Translations under genes and position numbers: made by a program
Assembly (NCBI RefSeq): GCF_051622035.1
Contig: NC_135356.1
Span: forward strand, 12,634,079-12,698,078
Reading direction: 5' to 3'
Origin: Arctopsyche grandis
Taxonomy: Eukaryota > Arthropoda > Insecta > Trichoptera > Hydropsychidae
DNA: 64,000 bases
Part shown: positions 35,621 through 45,213 of the stretch, one piece after another
How positions within the stretch are numbered: position 1 is the stretch's first letter
Layout: every line of letters begins with the position of its first letter
The notes under the pieces: generated by a model
Seen by the model: only the letters and a program-made list of their open reading frames with translations
What the model was told of the DNA's origin: nothing
The model's database searches: none

Positions 35621-36234
35621 CTAATAACTGGAATGAAAATTATTGTTTGCTACAGTATAATATCCAGGAGAATATATTCTCGGTGACTTATTTTTTTTTT
35701 ACCTTATGAAGGGGAAGAACAGTAAAGTATAATAATATATTTATTGTTTCAGTAAATCCGACATGTTACATACATACATACATACATTGATAGACGAACA
35801 GACGTCTTATCGTCGGCTCCCCAGGGTTTTTAGATAAGCATCAGTCCTAATTGAGGGTATTGTCTACGAGTGAGTACGTGACCGAAGACCCTCGATGGAA
35901 GAGGGGTGATCAGGTAATTTATATTGGAATGATACGTGAGAGGGGCGCATTGTTTCCGAGTCGAGGAGCACGAGGAGCCACCAGATCAGATTGAAGATAA
36001 CCACCAACCCGTGACCAGCCCGAGGGGAAAGAAGAGCTTCCTTCCCCCACCACCCCGTCGCTTTCGTCTGACTCCAGCTTCCTGCTCCCAGCTTGACTTT
36101 AAATTGATTCAATTCCAATAGGGAACACTCAGTTTTTAAACTCCATATATGTAGAATCATCTCATCTGGAGAAAGTCTGAAATTGCATACATACATGTTT
36201 TATAATAGAATTCTCCTCTAAGTATAAAAGACAC
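35621..36234. other. No gene recognised
   Basis: A (CATA)n patch lies at about 35765-35790. The GC-richer segment 35860-36120 has open frames on both strands but no recognisable domain or splice pattern. Confidence 0.4.
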
Positions 36235-36515
36235 GTTCGATTTTTATTTACTTTATCTATGTACGTAGTAACAATAAATGAAATTTTGTGATCATGCGAA
36301 AATTCGAACTCAGAATCGATCACTGATCACTGATCACGTTTTCATGATTTAGAAAAAAATGTGTCGGTTTGCCTGAGTGCCTGTGTGTGTGTGTCTGTGT
36401 TTTCTAAACACAGTTAGTCCTATCGAAATAAAACTTAGTATCGGTTACTGAAATAGTGAAATGCTTATCGATATCAAGTAAATTTTTTTCAAAATTTTAA
36501 GTTGACCGAAAATGG
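36235..36515 (+). repeat. Dispersed repeat upstream of a Jockey-type fragment
   Basis: The first 130 bases match 24310-24440. The remainder carries a (TG)n run (about 36385-36400) and AGTTGACCGAAAATGGTACC immediately before the retrotransposon frame begins. Confidence 0.55.
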
Positions 36516-37369
36516 TACCTCGCCTTATATTTACATACACGGCACAATCTTGAATTTGCAATTAAAGCAATGACTGAACACTTCACTAAGTGGAAAATTC
36601 AAATTAATCAAACCAAAACAGACGCCATATTCTTTAGTGTTAGAAAGCATAAGCCAAGTTCAGATCTGAAAATCCCCTCTGGAGAAAATCTGAAATGGCA
36701 GTCAGTAATAAAATATTTAGGAGTAACGTTTGATAAAAGAATGAGATGGGCACCTCACATTGAGGCAGCGAAATGCAAGGCGATGCGGGGTATATCCTCA
36801 ATATATCCAATATTTAATCGCCATAGTTCTTTATCAACGCTAAATAAAATAAAATTATATCGCACGCTCATATTACCATTATTAATCTATGCTTCACCTG
36901 TATGGAATAACGCCTCGAATACTAACCTTTCCAAGCTCCAAGTAATACAAAATAAATCCCTAAAAATAATTTATAATACACCCATATATACTAACCTGAA
37001 AAAACTGCATGCCATATATAATATTCCGTTTGTTACAGACATTACTAACAAACTAACCAGTAGATTCTATGACATAATCACTAATAACCATACTAACACA
37101 CTTGTGAAGAGTCTCGGTGATTACAACAAAATGTCTGTACTTATGTATTAGATGTATTATGAACATTTATAAGGATTGTAAATAGGTTTTTGAGCTCTTT
37201 TTCCTATTATGCTTTAGATTAACATTAGAATAATATAATACTGTGATTAATAACCAAATTAAATTAAATTGTAAAATAGAAAATGATCAGTAGATCAGTA
37301 GCTATTAAAATAGATATAAGATGTATTGTGAACATAATTTCGTAATAATAAAAAGCATTTAAAAATCAA
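36516..37369 (+). mobile_element. Jockey-type non-LTR retrotransposon, 5'-truncated
   Basis: The open frame around 36570-37151 (stop at 37149) is the region C-terminal to the reverse transcriptase catalytic core. It contains FTKWKIQINQTKTDAIFF, WQSVIKYLGVTFDKRMRW, LILPLLIYASPVWNNAS and LSKLQVIQNKSLKII, the order seen in Jockey-clade ORF2 proteins. In-frame sequence extends upstream to about 36520, but the catalytic YADD block and endonuclease are missing. The 215-bp 3' UTR contains GTAAATAGGTTTTTGAGCTC and ends ATAAAAAGCATTTAAAAATC. The frame is uninterrupted, so insertion is fairly recent. The same 3' UTR recurs at 40026-40240 (plus), 19822-20033 (minus) and 7510-8605 (minus). Confidence 0.8.
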
Positions 37370-37902
37370 AACATACATAGGTGTCTTCTTTTTTTTTTTT
37401 TTGTTTTTTGGATTCAATTATCTCCCAAACCGCTAACTGAATCCGACTGAAATTTTTTGCATGTAATATAAATTATAAATTTTATACCCTGATATTTTAA
37501 AAATATTTTTACCTTAACCGGAAGAAGTACTTCTACTCTAGAAAATCGAGGTTTTTTGTTTTTCTCAGAAAACTTTTGGTTTATTGAACTAACATCTCAT
37601 ATCTAGAAGGTTAAGCTAAATACCAAGTTATATATAAAATTTGGTGAGCATCCGTCAACCGGAAGTCGAAGTTTACTCTTGTTCGATTTTTCTTCCACTA
37701 TTTTTTTCGACTCTTTAAACACGTGTTCTCTTAACGATAAAATTCGAAGTATAGTCCTTGGATCAATATGACGAAAATAAAAAAATCACTAAATTTAATA
37801 ATCGAAGTAATGGGATTTTTTCCTCTTAGAAAAGTCAAAAATGCTGTCACAACACGGTTTTTTCCACACCAGTAAACGAATCAAGCAAAAAATTTATATT
37901 TG
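37370..37902. other. Repeat-like non-coding sequence
   Basis: It starts at the AT-rich tail of the Jockey-type copy, with ATTATCTCCCAAACCGCTAA and repeated AACCGGAAG words. It leads into the inverted repeat at 37903-38519 and shares its CCGTAAACC-type motif, so it is probably part of the same unclassified element. Confidence 0.4.
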
Positions 37903-38159
37903 CATTATTTATCTACTAACTTAGAGTTGATAAGGTTTTGGGTAGAATCCGTAAACCGAAAGTGGTAATTTCATTTAAAACAATATTTCATTAAATTTTA
38001 AATTATTTCTATTGTATTGATACTTTATCTTTAGAATATTTGTGATAATTTTGAGTAACAAAAAAAAATTTGAACTAAATCGGTCGACCAGCAGTAGAAC
38101 TTGTGTAAGTTTCCCTTATATAATTTAACGTCGTATCGATAAGCATATGTATGTGAGGA

Positions 38160-38194
<35 letters not shown>

Positions 38195-38519
38195 AGTATA
38201 ATAAACAAAATTCGATATTGAAACATACATCCACGCTCAAACATACCGGCTATGCAAGCATTTTTGATACAAATTGAGCGCAAATGTAGGGAAACTTACA
38301 CAAGCTCTACTGCCGGTCGACCGATTTTGTTCAAATTTTTTTTATTACTCCACATTATCATAAATATTATAATTATAAAGTATCCATAAAATAGAAATAA
38401 TTTAAAAGCTCAAAATAAAATAATGAAATATTGTTTTAAATAATATTACTATGTAGTACTTCTGGTTTACGGATTCTAACCAAAACCTTATCAATCCTAA
38501 GGTAGTAGATAAATAATAA
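37903..38519. repeat. Large inverted repeat, arms of about 215-230 bp
   Basis: The left arm 37903-38117 and right arm 38288-38519 are reverse complements with small indels. ATTATTTATCTACTAACTTA pairs with TAAGGTAGTAGATAAATAAT-type sequence at the outside. CGGTCGACC with AGTAGA pairs with TCTACTGCCGGTCGACCG near the centre, and GTGTAAGTTTCCCT pairs with AGGGAAACTTACAC. The spacer holds an (AT)n run (about 38160-38187). No open frame of note. Confidence 0.85.
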
Positions 38520-39963
38520 GTTTTTCAGTAATGGAATTAATAATAACTAGGCTGCCGGAACATTTCAAAAAGGAAAAGTGCACACACATACGCATATAAT
38601 ATGTTAAAAACGAGTTTGCATGATAGAATAATATTACAATATCAGAAGCACGGAAGCGTTTAATCGTCTTGTAAAACTAATAAGTTATTGTTTTATGCAT
38701 CGATTCGTGAGTTAATCAATAGTGAATACGTAATACATACGCATTTTGCTAATACGATTCCCGTTTTAGCAACATAAATCTTTATGGAAATTTCGCTGTA
38801 CCATATGTTTCGACGTTTCCAGGTTCTCACAAAAAATCAATAAATTCACTAGAATCATTTCCCGACACATCAATCATCGATATCCATAAATTAGATGTGG
38901 TACCATAGTACAGCTAGTTGGCAAAACATCGAACCATGAAATAAATGTATTTATTCAGCAATGGATTTGTATTAAACATGATACAAATCATTACTATATG
39001 TATTAATGTTCAATTGTTTTGATAGCAAATGAAAATCAAAAGTTAAAGAAAAGGATTCGAAAACAAATTCATGAAATATTGAAGATGAGATTTCAGATTG
39101 TTGTCATTATCAAATCATTTTTAAATATGATCATATCCCATTTGAATATATACCATACATATACATATATGAGTTTTCCCACGAAACGAGCCGACAAGTT
39201 TAAACTGTTATTCATACACGTCATACCGGGATTACTACTGGTCTGATAATGAGTACTTAAAATACCACAGGTGATTTCTTGTCCATCTTCTGGAGATGAC
39301 CATCCTTCGAATACACACACACACACACAAGTCCACTTTGACACGATTTCGATAAAAGCTCCGAACGCCGAAGAAACGGTAAAAAGCTCTCTCTCTTTTT
39401 CGTATCACTGGCGATAATCAATTATTGATTTGGATTAGTGCTTTGGACCATTATTACGAGTGCTCGCCGCCCAATAATTACCATTGGACGTGGACCTAGC
39501 CCAGAAGAACCGTACCACTGGTGGTCATGTCTTCATCTCTTGACACGTCCACTCCAAATGTGTAGATTAAGACTACTACATAAATTGAGCCGAGGATAAT
39601 CTCTAAGCTTTCATTGGAATGTATTAAATTTTAAATATGTAGACTTTTGTGCCATTTTGGTATATGAGTTTGACCCTCTAATAATGCTTAAACTAGTCAT
39701 AATAGCGTACTACTTATGATTCAAAAGTTCCAGATCTTAATAATGCTATAATTTCAATTTTTTAAATTAATTTGAGAAAGGATTTGCTTCCCACCATTCA
39801 CAAATTAAAATGTAGATATTTTTCTGCAGAAAATTCCCTTATGGGGCCAGATGATTTACCCATATGAGGAATAAATCTCTTTACTTTGTTTTTGAAAACC
39901 TCCTATCGAACTATATATTTCTTTACAATTACAACAAATTTTCCGTACTTCGTCTACTCATCT
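38520..39963. other. No gene recognised
   Basis: AT-rich at first. A (CA)8 microsatellite lies at about 39313-39329, and a GC-richer unique patch at 39330-39560 has no recognisable exon. Confidence 0.45.
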
Positions 39964-40025
39964 AAGGACTTGTTCATAGTCTCGACAATGTCGCTGCGAC
40001 ATTGTCGAGACTATGAACAAGGCCT
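39964..40025. repeat. Perfect palindrome with 26-bp arms and a 1-base loop
   Basis: CTTGTTCATAGTCTCGACAA starting at 39969 is mirrored exactly by TTGTCGAGACTATGAACAAG ending at 40021, around GTCGCTGCGAC. Four further outer bases pair with one mismatch. The right arm leads directly into a Jockey-type 3' UTR copy, and its TATGAACA resembles the TATGAACATTTATAAGG at 37158. Confidence 0.9.
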
Positions 40026-40240
40026 TACTTGTAACAAAAGAATTGTAAATAGGTTTTTGAGTTATTTTTCCTATTATGCTGTACATTAACATTAGAATAA
40101 TATAATACTATGATTACTTACCAAATTAAATTAAAATTGTAAAATAGAAAATGCTCAGTAGATCAGTAGCCATTAAAATATATATAAGATGTATTGTGAA
40201 CATAATTTCATAATAATAAAAAGCATTTAAAAAACAAAAT
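40026..40240 (+). mobile_element. Jockey-type 3' UTR copy
   Basis: It is collinear with 37170-37369, with GTAAATAGGTTTTTGAGTTA, AATAATATAATACTATGATT, CAGTAGATCAGTAGCCATTA and ATAAAAAGCATTTAAAA. Only the 3' UTR is retained. Confidence 0.8.
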
Positions 40241-40404
40241 CAAATAACTTCTCATTTTGTACTCTTTTGGGTACCATTTGAGAACTTCTCTTGTGCATTC
40301 TTCTTTCTGAAAACATTACCTATTTAATCTTTTCACTTGCCACATTAGATATATCAGCTACTTATCCACGTGCTTTGTTTCCTGTCTCTTCACATTGTAT
40401 CGTT
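40241..40404. other. No gene seen
   Basis: Short unique stretch without features. Confidence 0.5.
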
Positions 40405-41275
40405 TCGTACTTTTATCTATACATTGTATATTTTGCAGTCTAAGTGTAAGTTCCTTTGGTTCATGAACCTACATACATAGTTTGTTCGTGCACGAACCAA
40501 TCTGGCTAGTTATACTGTACACAAAAGAACAAATTGACAAACGAACTAGTTTGTTCATGCACAAACAATTATACTAAGCATAAGCTTAATTATTCTCAAT
40601 TGGTTGTTCCCATCCACTACGTATGTATGCTTACACTGCAATAATTTAAAACGAGAATTATAGTAACGCTGTAATGTGGTTTCCATAGGATTTCCATATT
40701 AAATATTCGGTGTTTTGACAGTTCAAAAGTTTTTACAGCTAAACGATTCATGCGACACCTGGTGAGCGTGAGTCTAATTGAAGATAGTTTTTGACTGTTA
40801 CCACTTAAACTAAAACCAATAGTTTGTGTATGAACAAACTAGCACGTTCATAAACGAATCGGAGTGAATACTCGGACTGTGCATATATACACGAACATTA
40901 AAATATGAACAGTAAAAACCAATCAAACGAAGCAATCTCATCTATCTTTTAAGCCTCATATTCTAAAATCCTTTGCCTCAAAACTTAACCTTTTTATTAT
41001 TTAGTATGCATGTTATACATATGTATATATTAGAGTGTATTGGTCGATTTTTTCCGATATAAATATGTTAAAATAATGTTACTCGTCGTTACTTGTAGGG
41101 ATAAATTCAACGAACATTAAAATATGAACAGTAAAAATATTTAAAAATCAAAAATCAATCAAACAAAGCAGTCGAATCTATCTTTTTAACCTCATATTCT
41201 AAAATCCTTTGCCTCAAAACTTAACCTTTTTATTATTCAATGTGCATGTTATGCATATATGTACATATTTATTTT
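40405..41275 (-). repeat. Dispersed repeat R, minus copy with partial tandem duplication
   Basis: 40620-41115 is the reverse complement of much of 29850-30370. 41118-41275 repeats the segment from AACATTAAAATATGAACAG to AACCTTTTTATTATT a second time. The 3' side is cut by the tail of the non-LTR element. At 40440-40580 several GTTCATG/CATGAAC words form weak palindromes. Confidence 0.65.
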
Positions 41276-43870
41276 TATTTTATTTTATTTTATTTTATTA
41301 ATTGAAAAATCAACAGACAGGATGTACAGAGATAGGTATAAAAAACACAAAAAGTAAATAAATAATATATGTAACACCCGAGTCCAATAATAGATTTTTA
41401 CAAAAATGAAAAAGATAAATATAAGGAAAACAAATTAAAAAGTAAAGAATAAAGGCATGACAAAATATGTAGTACATTGCATAATTAAACTATAGTATTA
41501 AAATAATTGGAAAAGGTTATAAGATAGAATATAAGAAGAAATTGAAATTTACAAATATAAAAAACAAATGAAAAAGGTAAATACAAAATAAACAAATGAA
41601 ATGGAAAGGAATGAAAGCTATAATATGATTAAATAGCACATTACATAACTAAACTAAAGTATAAAAATAATGGAAATATTGGAAAAATAGAATAGAAGAA
41701 AAAATGAATCAATCGGTCAAGATTCTCTTGATGTTAGACCTGAATTGATGTAGGGAAATACCAAACAGATCAACCTCATTCAGCTCTCCGTTAAACATAC
41801 GATAAACGCGCTGCAGATAAAAATATTTTTGGGAATTAGTATTGAAAGGATCAAGTGAAAAGAGTGCAACGCGTCTAGGGTATCGAACTGGGATTCTGAA
41901 ATTAACCTTATACAGTAAATCAGAACAATCAAGGAAACCATTTATGAGCTTAAAGAAGAATATAGCATCAGAATGTCGTCGCCTGACAGAAAGATTGTTA
42001 AAAGAAAGGATTTTTAAAATGTCGGAAACAGTAGAATGGGTATAGGTAGGAAAAAGGTAGCGTAAGGATTTAATAAATTTAAGTTGAACTTTCTCAATAC
42101 AATTAATATGGGATAAATAAAAAGGTGACCAGATAATTGAGGCAAATTCAAGGTGAGACCTTACAAAGGAAAAATAAAGTAATTTTAGTACGTAAGGATC
42201 ATTAAAGGGTTTTGTTGAGCGGAGTAGGAATCCAAGAGATTTAAATGCTTTGTTGGTAATAAAAGAAATATGTTCAGAGAAATCTAGTTTATCATTGAGT
42301 ATTACACCAAGATCCTTAATAGAAGATGACGTGTTAAGGATTGAATGATTTAATTGATATTGATTAGTAATAATTGACTTATTTCTAGTGAAATTTAAAA
42401 TAGAGCATTTTTCTAGATTAATAAAAAGATCATTATTTAAACAATATATAGAGAATCTATCTAGATCTTCTTGTATCTTATGACAATCGTCTATGGTGTA
42501 TATAGGTTTGTAAATTTTTAAATCATCAGCGTAAAGAAGTATAAAGGAATGTTTGAAGATGTATGAGATATCATTAATATAGAGTAAAAAGAATAAGGGA
42601 CCTAAATGCGACCCTTGTGGGACACCGGAAGGAATATGTCTAAGTGATGATCTAAAACCATTGAGAATTATGATTTGGTGACGATTTAGTATATACGAAG
42701 AGATCCAACGAAATAAATTTCCTCGGATTCCGAGGGACCAAAGTTTATTGAGTAAAAGGTTGTGATTGATTTTATCAAAAGCTTTAGAGAAATCCGTATA
42801 AACGACGTCTATTTGGATTCGTTTGTCCATATAAGATGTGAGAGTACTAGTGAAATTAAGCAGGTTAGTCTCTACCGATCTCCCCTTAAAAAAACCATGT
42901 TGTTCAGGTATAATGTAGTTTTTGAAATTGGAGAAAAGGAAATTATAGATAATTTTTTCAAAGATTTTACTAATGACAGATAGTTTAGATATAGGACGGT
43001 AATTCTCAATAAGATTCTTATCACCTTTTTTAAAAATAGGGGTGATGTAAGATAATTTCCAATAGTCAGGAAATTTACCGTTCGACATAGAAAGATTGAA
43101 AAGGATTGTTATGGGAAGAGATAATGGGACAGCACATTTAACAAGGAAAAAAGAAGGCAAACCATCACAACCCGCACCAAGATTAACATTGAGAGAGTTG
43201 ATGTGACTGAGTACAGTAGATAAGTCAAAATGAAAAGTAGATAAGTTACAAGAAGAAGTATCTGTATTAGAGATAGAAAGGTTAATGGTAGAATCACTAT
43301 TGAAAGTGGAGTCAAAATAGTCAGCAAAAATGGTACAGATTTCAGAACCATGTGAAGCCGACTTATTTCCATAATACATTACGGAAGGATATGAAGAGGA
43401 GGTATTTTTTTTTGAATTTATATATGACCAAAATGATTTGGGATTAGTTTTAATATTATTTTGAATAAGAGAAATATAATTTCTAAAGCAGATTAAAGAA
43501 TATTTTTTAATTCGAGCTCTTAATAGTGAAAAACTTTGATAATCTAAGGGATTTGAATAAATTTTAAATTTTTTATGGAATTTGTTTTTTTCTTTTATTA
43601 TTTTAATAAGAGACGATGTAAACCAAGGGGGATATTTGGTACGTTTAGATTTAAGAGTAAAAGGGACGTGGCATTCAATAATATTTTGTAAGGTATCGTA
43701 AAATTTTTTACAAGCTAAATCAATATTTAAATTGGACAAAAGTGAATTCCAATTGATATCGCTTAAAATTGGAATAATTGTAGCATAGTCAGCTTTTCTA
43801 AAGAGGAAAGTTTTATTATAATTATAATTCAAGGGTGAAGATTTGTTGTAAATTATTGAGATCATATTTA
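41276..43870 (-). mobile_element. Non-LTR retrotransposon, 5'-truncated, RT frame intact
   Basis: On the minus strand the coding part 43865-41709 is followed by a 3' UTR of about 410 bp containing two roughly 150-bp direct repeats (about 41400-41548 and 41565-41700). The element ends in an (AAATA/TAAAA)n tail at about 41271-41300. A microsatellite-like tail rather than plain poly(A) fits the CR1/L2-type group. The 5' junction near 43866-43870 abuts repeat R, whose halves lie on both sides, so the element inserted into a copy of that repeat. Confidence 0.8.
41709..43865 (-). CDS. Reverse transcriptase ORF of a non-LTR retrotransposon (endonuclease missing)
   Basis: The 718-codon uninterrupted frame encodes the linker and reverse transcriptase that would copy the element RNA at a nicked target (target-primed reverse transcription). 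In order: the linker (residues 1-230) with FWSYINSKK near 144-152; GCDGLPSFF at about 231; YWKLSYITPIFKKGD at about 268; NYRPIS at about 288; EQHGFFKGRSVETNL at about 321; catalytic VYTDFSKAFDKINH at about 355; GVPQGSHLGPLFFLLYIND at about 414; and LLYADDLKIY at about 443. The aspartates of the active site are present. The C-terminal thumb-like region includes SIKDLGVILNDKLDFSEHI. The N-terminal endonuclease expected in complete CR1/L2/Jockey ORF2 proteins (about 900-1000 aa) is absent, so the copy cannot move autonomously. Motif wording looks more like CR1/L2-type than Jockey, with moderate certainty. The annotated ATG may be fortuitous because it lies at the truncation junction. Confidence 0.85.
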   Translation of the reverse strand: MISIIYNKSSPLNYNYNKTFLFRKADYATIIPILSDINWNSLLSNLNIDLACKKFYDTLQNIIECHVPFTLKSKRTKYPPWFTSSLIKIIKEKNKFHKKFKIYSNPLDYQSFSLLRARIKKYSLICFRNYISLIQNNIKTNPKSFWSYINSKKNTSSSYPSVMYYGNKSASHGSEICTIFADYFDSTFNSDSTINLSISNTDTSSCNLSTFHFDLSTVLSHINSLNVNLGAGCDGLPSFFLVKCAVPLSLPITILFNLSMSNGKFPDYWKLSYITPIFKKGDKNLIENYRPISKLSVISKIFEKIIYNFLFSNFKNYIIPEQHGFFKGRSVETNLLNFTSTLTSYMDKRIQIDVVYTDFSKAFDKINHNLLLNKLWSLGIRGNLFRWISSYILNRHQIIILNGFRSSLRHIPSGVPQGSHLGPLFFLLYINDISYIFKHSFILLYADDLKIYKPIYTIDDCHKIQEDLDRFSIYCLNNDLFINLEKCSILNFTRNKSIITNQYQLNHSILNTSSSIKDLGVILNDKLDFSEHISFITNKAFKSLGFLLRSTKPFNDPYVLKLLYFSFVRSHLEFASIIWSPFYLSHINCIEKVQLKFIKSLRYLFPTYTHSTVSDILKILSFNNLSVRRRHSDAIFFFKLINGFLDCSDLLYKVNFRIPVRYPRRVALFSLDPFNTNSQKYFYLQRVYRMFNGELNEVDLFGISLHQFRSNIKRILTD

Positions 43871-44202
43871 GATCGAATTCGGATTAAAATTGGAAAATCC
43901 TGGACGTATGTAATTCACATACTAAGTTATCTAATTTAAGATAGCTTTTGACTGTCTGCACTTTAACTAAAAGGAATAGATCGTGTGTGAACAAACTAGT
44001 ATGTTCATGAACATTTGAACACTTCGACTTTTGCATCTATGTACATACATATGTACACTACATATGTACACTACATATGTACATACATAGATAAGAATGA
44101 AAGTACCTTTGAGAGCTTTTTATGGTATAAAGGTGTGTTTGATTGAGAGACGAACTACTCAATGAATAGGAAAAAAGGTGACCATTAATTTAAATACTTA
44201 TT
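43871..44202 (-). repeat. Dispersed repeat R, 5' piece beyond the retrotransposon
   Basis: 43871-43925 is the reverse complement of 29770-29826. 43935-44035 matches inverted 30110-30200 (GTGAACAAACTAGTATGTTC). A TACATATGTACACTA simple repeat follows at about 44040-44085. Confidence 0.6.
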
Positions 44203-44423
44203 TTTGGCACAATGATTTAAACTAGATTTTGAGTTTAAGTCTGAAAAACCAAAAATCTGTAAAAATTGCGCATTATTTTAAACGTTCATGTCTCGTAAAC
44301 GAGATGAAACCTTCAAAATTCATTGTAATACTCGTATTTGAATTGAGTGGGTAAAACTTAGTAAAGATTGATTGATCGTCTCCTCTCCAGTTAGTAAAAA
44401 TCGTGATTTTATGTTGCTTGGTG
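44203..44423 (-). mobile_element. Foldback element family CACTGAGCAAC, outer arm only
   Basis: It matches the outer half of the right arm of 58830-59701 (CCAAAAATCTGTAAAAATTG, CGTTCATGTCTCGTAAACGA, AAACTTAGTAAAGATTGATT) and ends ATGTTGCTTGGTG. Confidence 0.65.
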
Positions 44424-44676
44424 TTATCGAGATAATCGAATCGATAATTCGAACCCACGACTTCTCTACTGGTAAACAATTACCCAACCAGTTTGAAGTT
44501 ATAATAAATACCTATATTACAAATTGACAAAGAATAATAATAACAAATTAATAGCCGTTGTGACCTGACAGGTTACCCCAATGCGTCACAACAGTCTTAC
44601 AAAAAAAAACAACAAAAAATAAATAAATTTTAAATCATTCATCGTCTTTAAATAGACTCGTGTCGAATCTCATGAG
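44424..44676. other. No gene seen
   Basis: AT-rich. The last eight bases are the MITE target duplication. Confidence 0.5.
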
Positions 44677-44778
44677 TAGTCACCGGAGCCTGAGGGGGCC
44701 GTGTATTGTTCAAAGGTTGTAAATGCATTGTTAAAGGTTTGCCGAACAATGGATAGCACTGTGACTATCCTACCTCTA
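44677..44778. mobile_element. hAT MITE, copy 3 (102 bp, internal deletion)
   Basis: It begins TAGTCACCGG, ends ATCCTACCTCTA and is flanked by perfect 8-bp duplications CTCATGAG (44669-44676, 44779-44786). It is the same subfamily as 13065-13197 but has lost about 31 bp from the right half of the hairpin loop. Confidence 0.88.
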
Positions 44779-44902
44779 CTCATGAGACTGACCAGTTCAT
44801 CAACGCGACCAAATGCTCACCTACCCTTTCGCGGTATTTTTTTTAACGAATTTGTCAATCGGGCTTTCGACCATAGATACACATACATACATATATTGCA
44901 AG

Positions 44903-45015
44903 CAGTGGCGTGCGGTAAAAAACAAGAGGAACAAGCTGTTCCTCTTGTATCCTGCCCATGCACATTAAGTAAGGCTGTATGACAAAAAGAGAGAGAATTT
45001 CACCGCACGCCACTG
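44903..45015. mobile_element. 113-bp hAT MITE, second family
   Basis: Terminal inverted repeats CAGTGGCGTGCGGT and ACCGCACGCCACTG enclose a short palindrome (GAGGAACAAGCTGTTCCTC). It is flanked by perfect 8-bp duplications ATTGCAAG (44895-44902, 45016-45023). A truncated relative lies in intron 1 of the secreted-protein gene (49249-49331). Confidence 0.9.
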
Positions 45016-45090
45016 ATTGCAAGATTTATTCAAGTGCCTGAAGTTTTTTTTTTCAATAAGGTATCACACCTGAAGTATTTTGTTTACAAA

Positions 45091-45213
45091 ATGAGTCAAG
45101 CCCTTCTCGCTACTGGCATTTTACTCATGACTTCTATAGCGGTCATCCGCGGGCAAAGGGTTAAGGAACCGGACAGCCTCTACCAGATACGAGATACCAA
45201 AAGCAGATTTTGA
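45091..45213 (+). CDS. Candidate small secreted peptide or signal-peptide exon
   Basis: The ATG in context ACAAAATGA opens a 40-codon frame that starts MSQALLATGILLMTSIAVIR and then has GQRVKEPDSLYQ, ending in a stop at 45211-45213. The first 22 residues look like a cleavable signal peptide, followed by a charged mature part. No TATA box is obvious upstream, and a GTTAAG after CAAAGG at about 45157 is only a poor splice donor. The region is unique within the window and less AT-rich. It could be a small secreted peptide, the first exon of a longer gene or chance. I do not recognise it. Confidence 0.22.
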   Translation: MSQALLATGILLMTSIAVIRGQRVKEPDSLYQIRDTKSRF

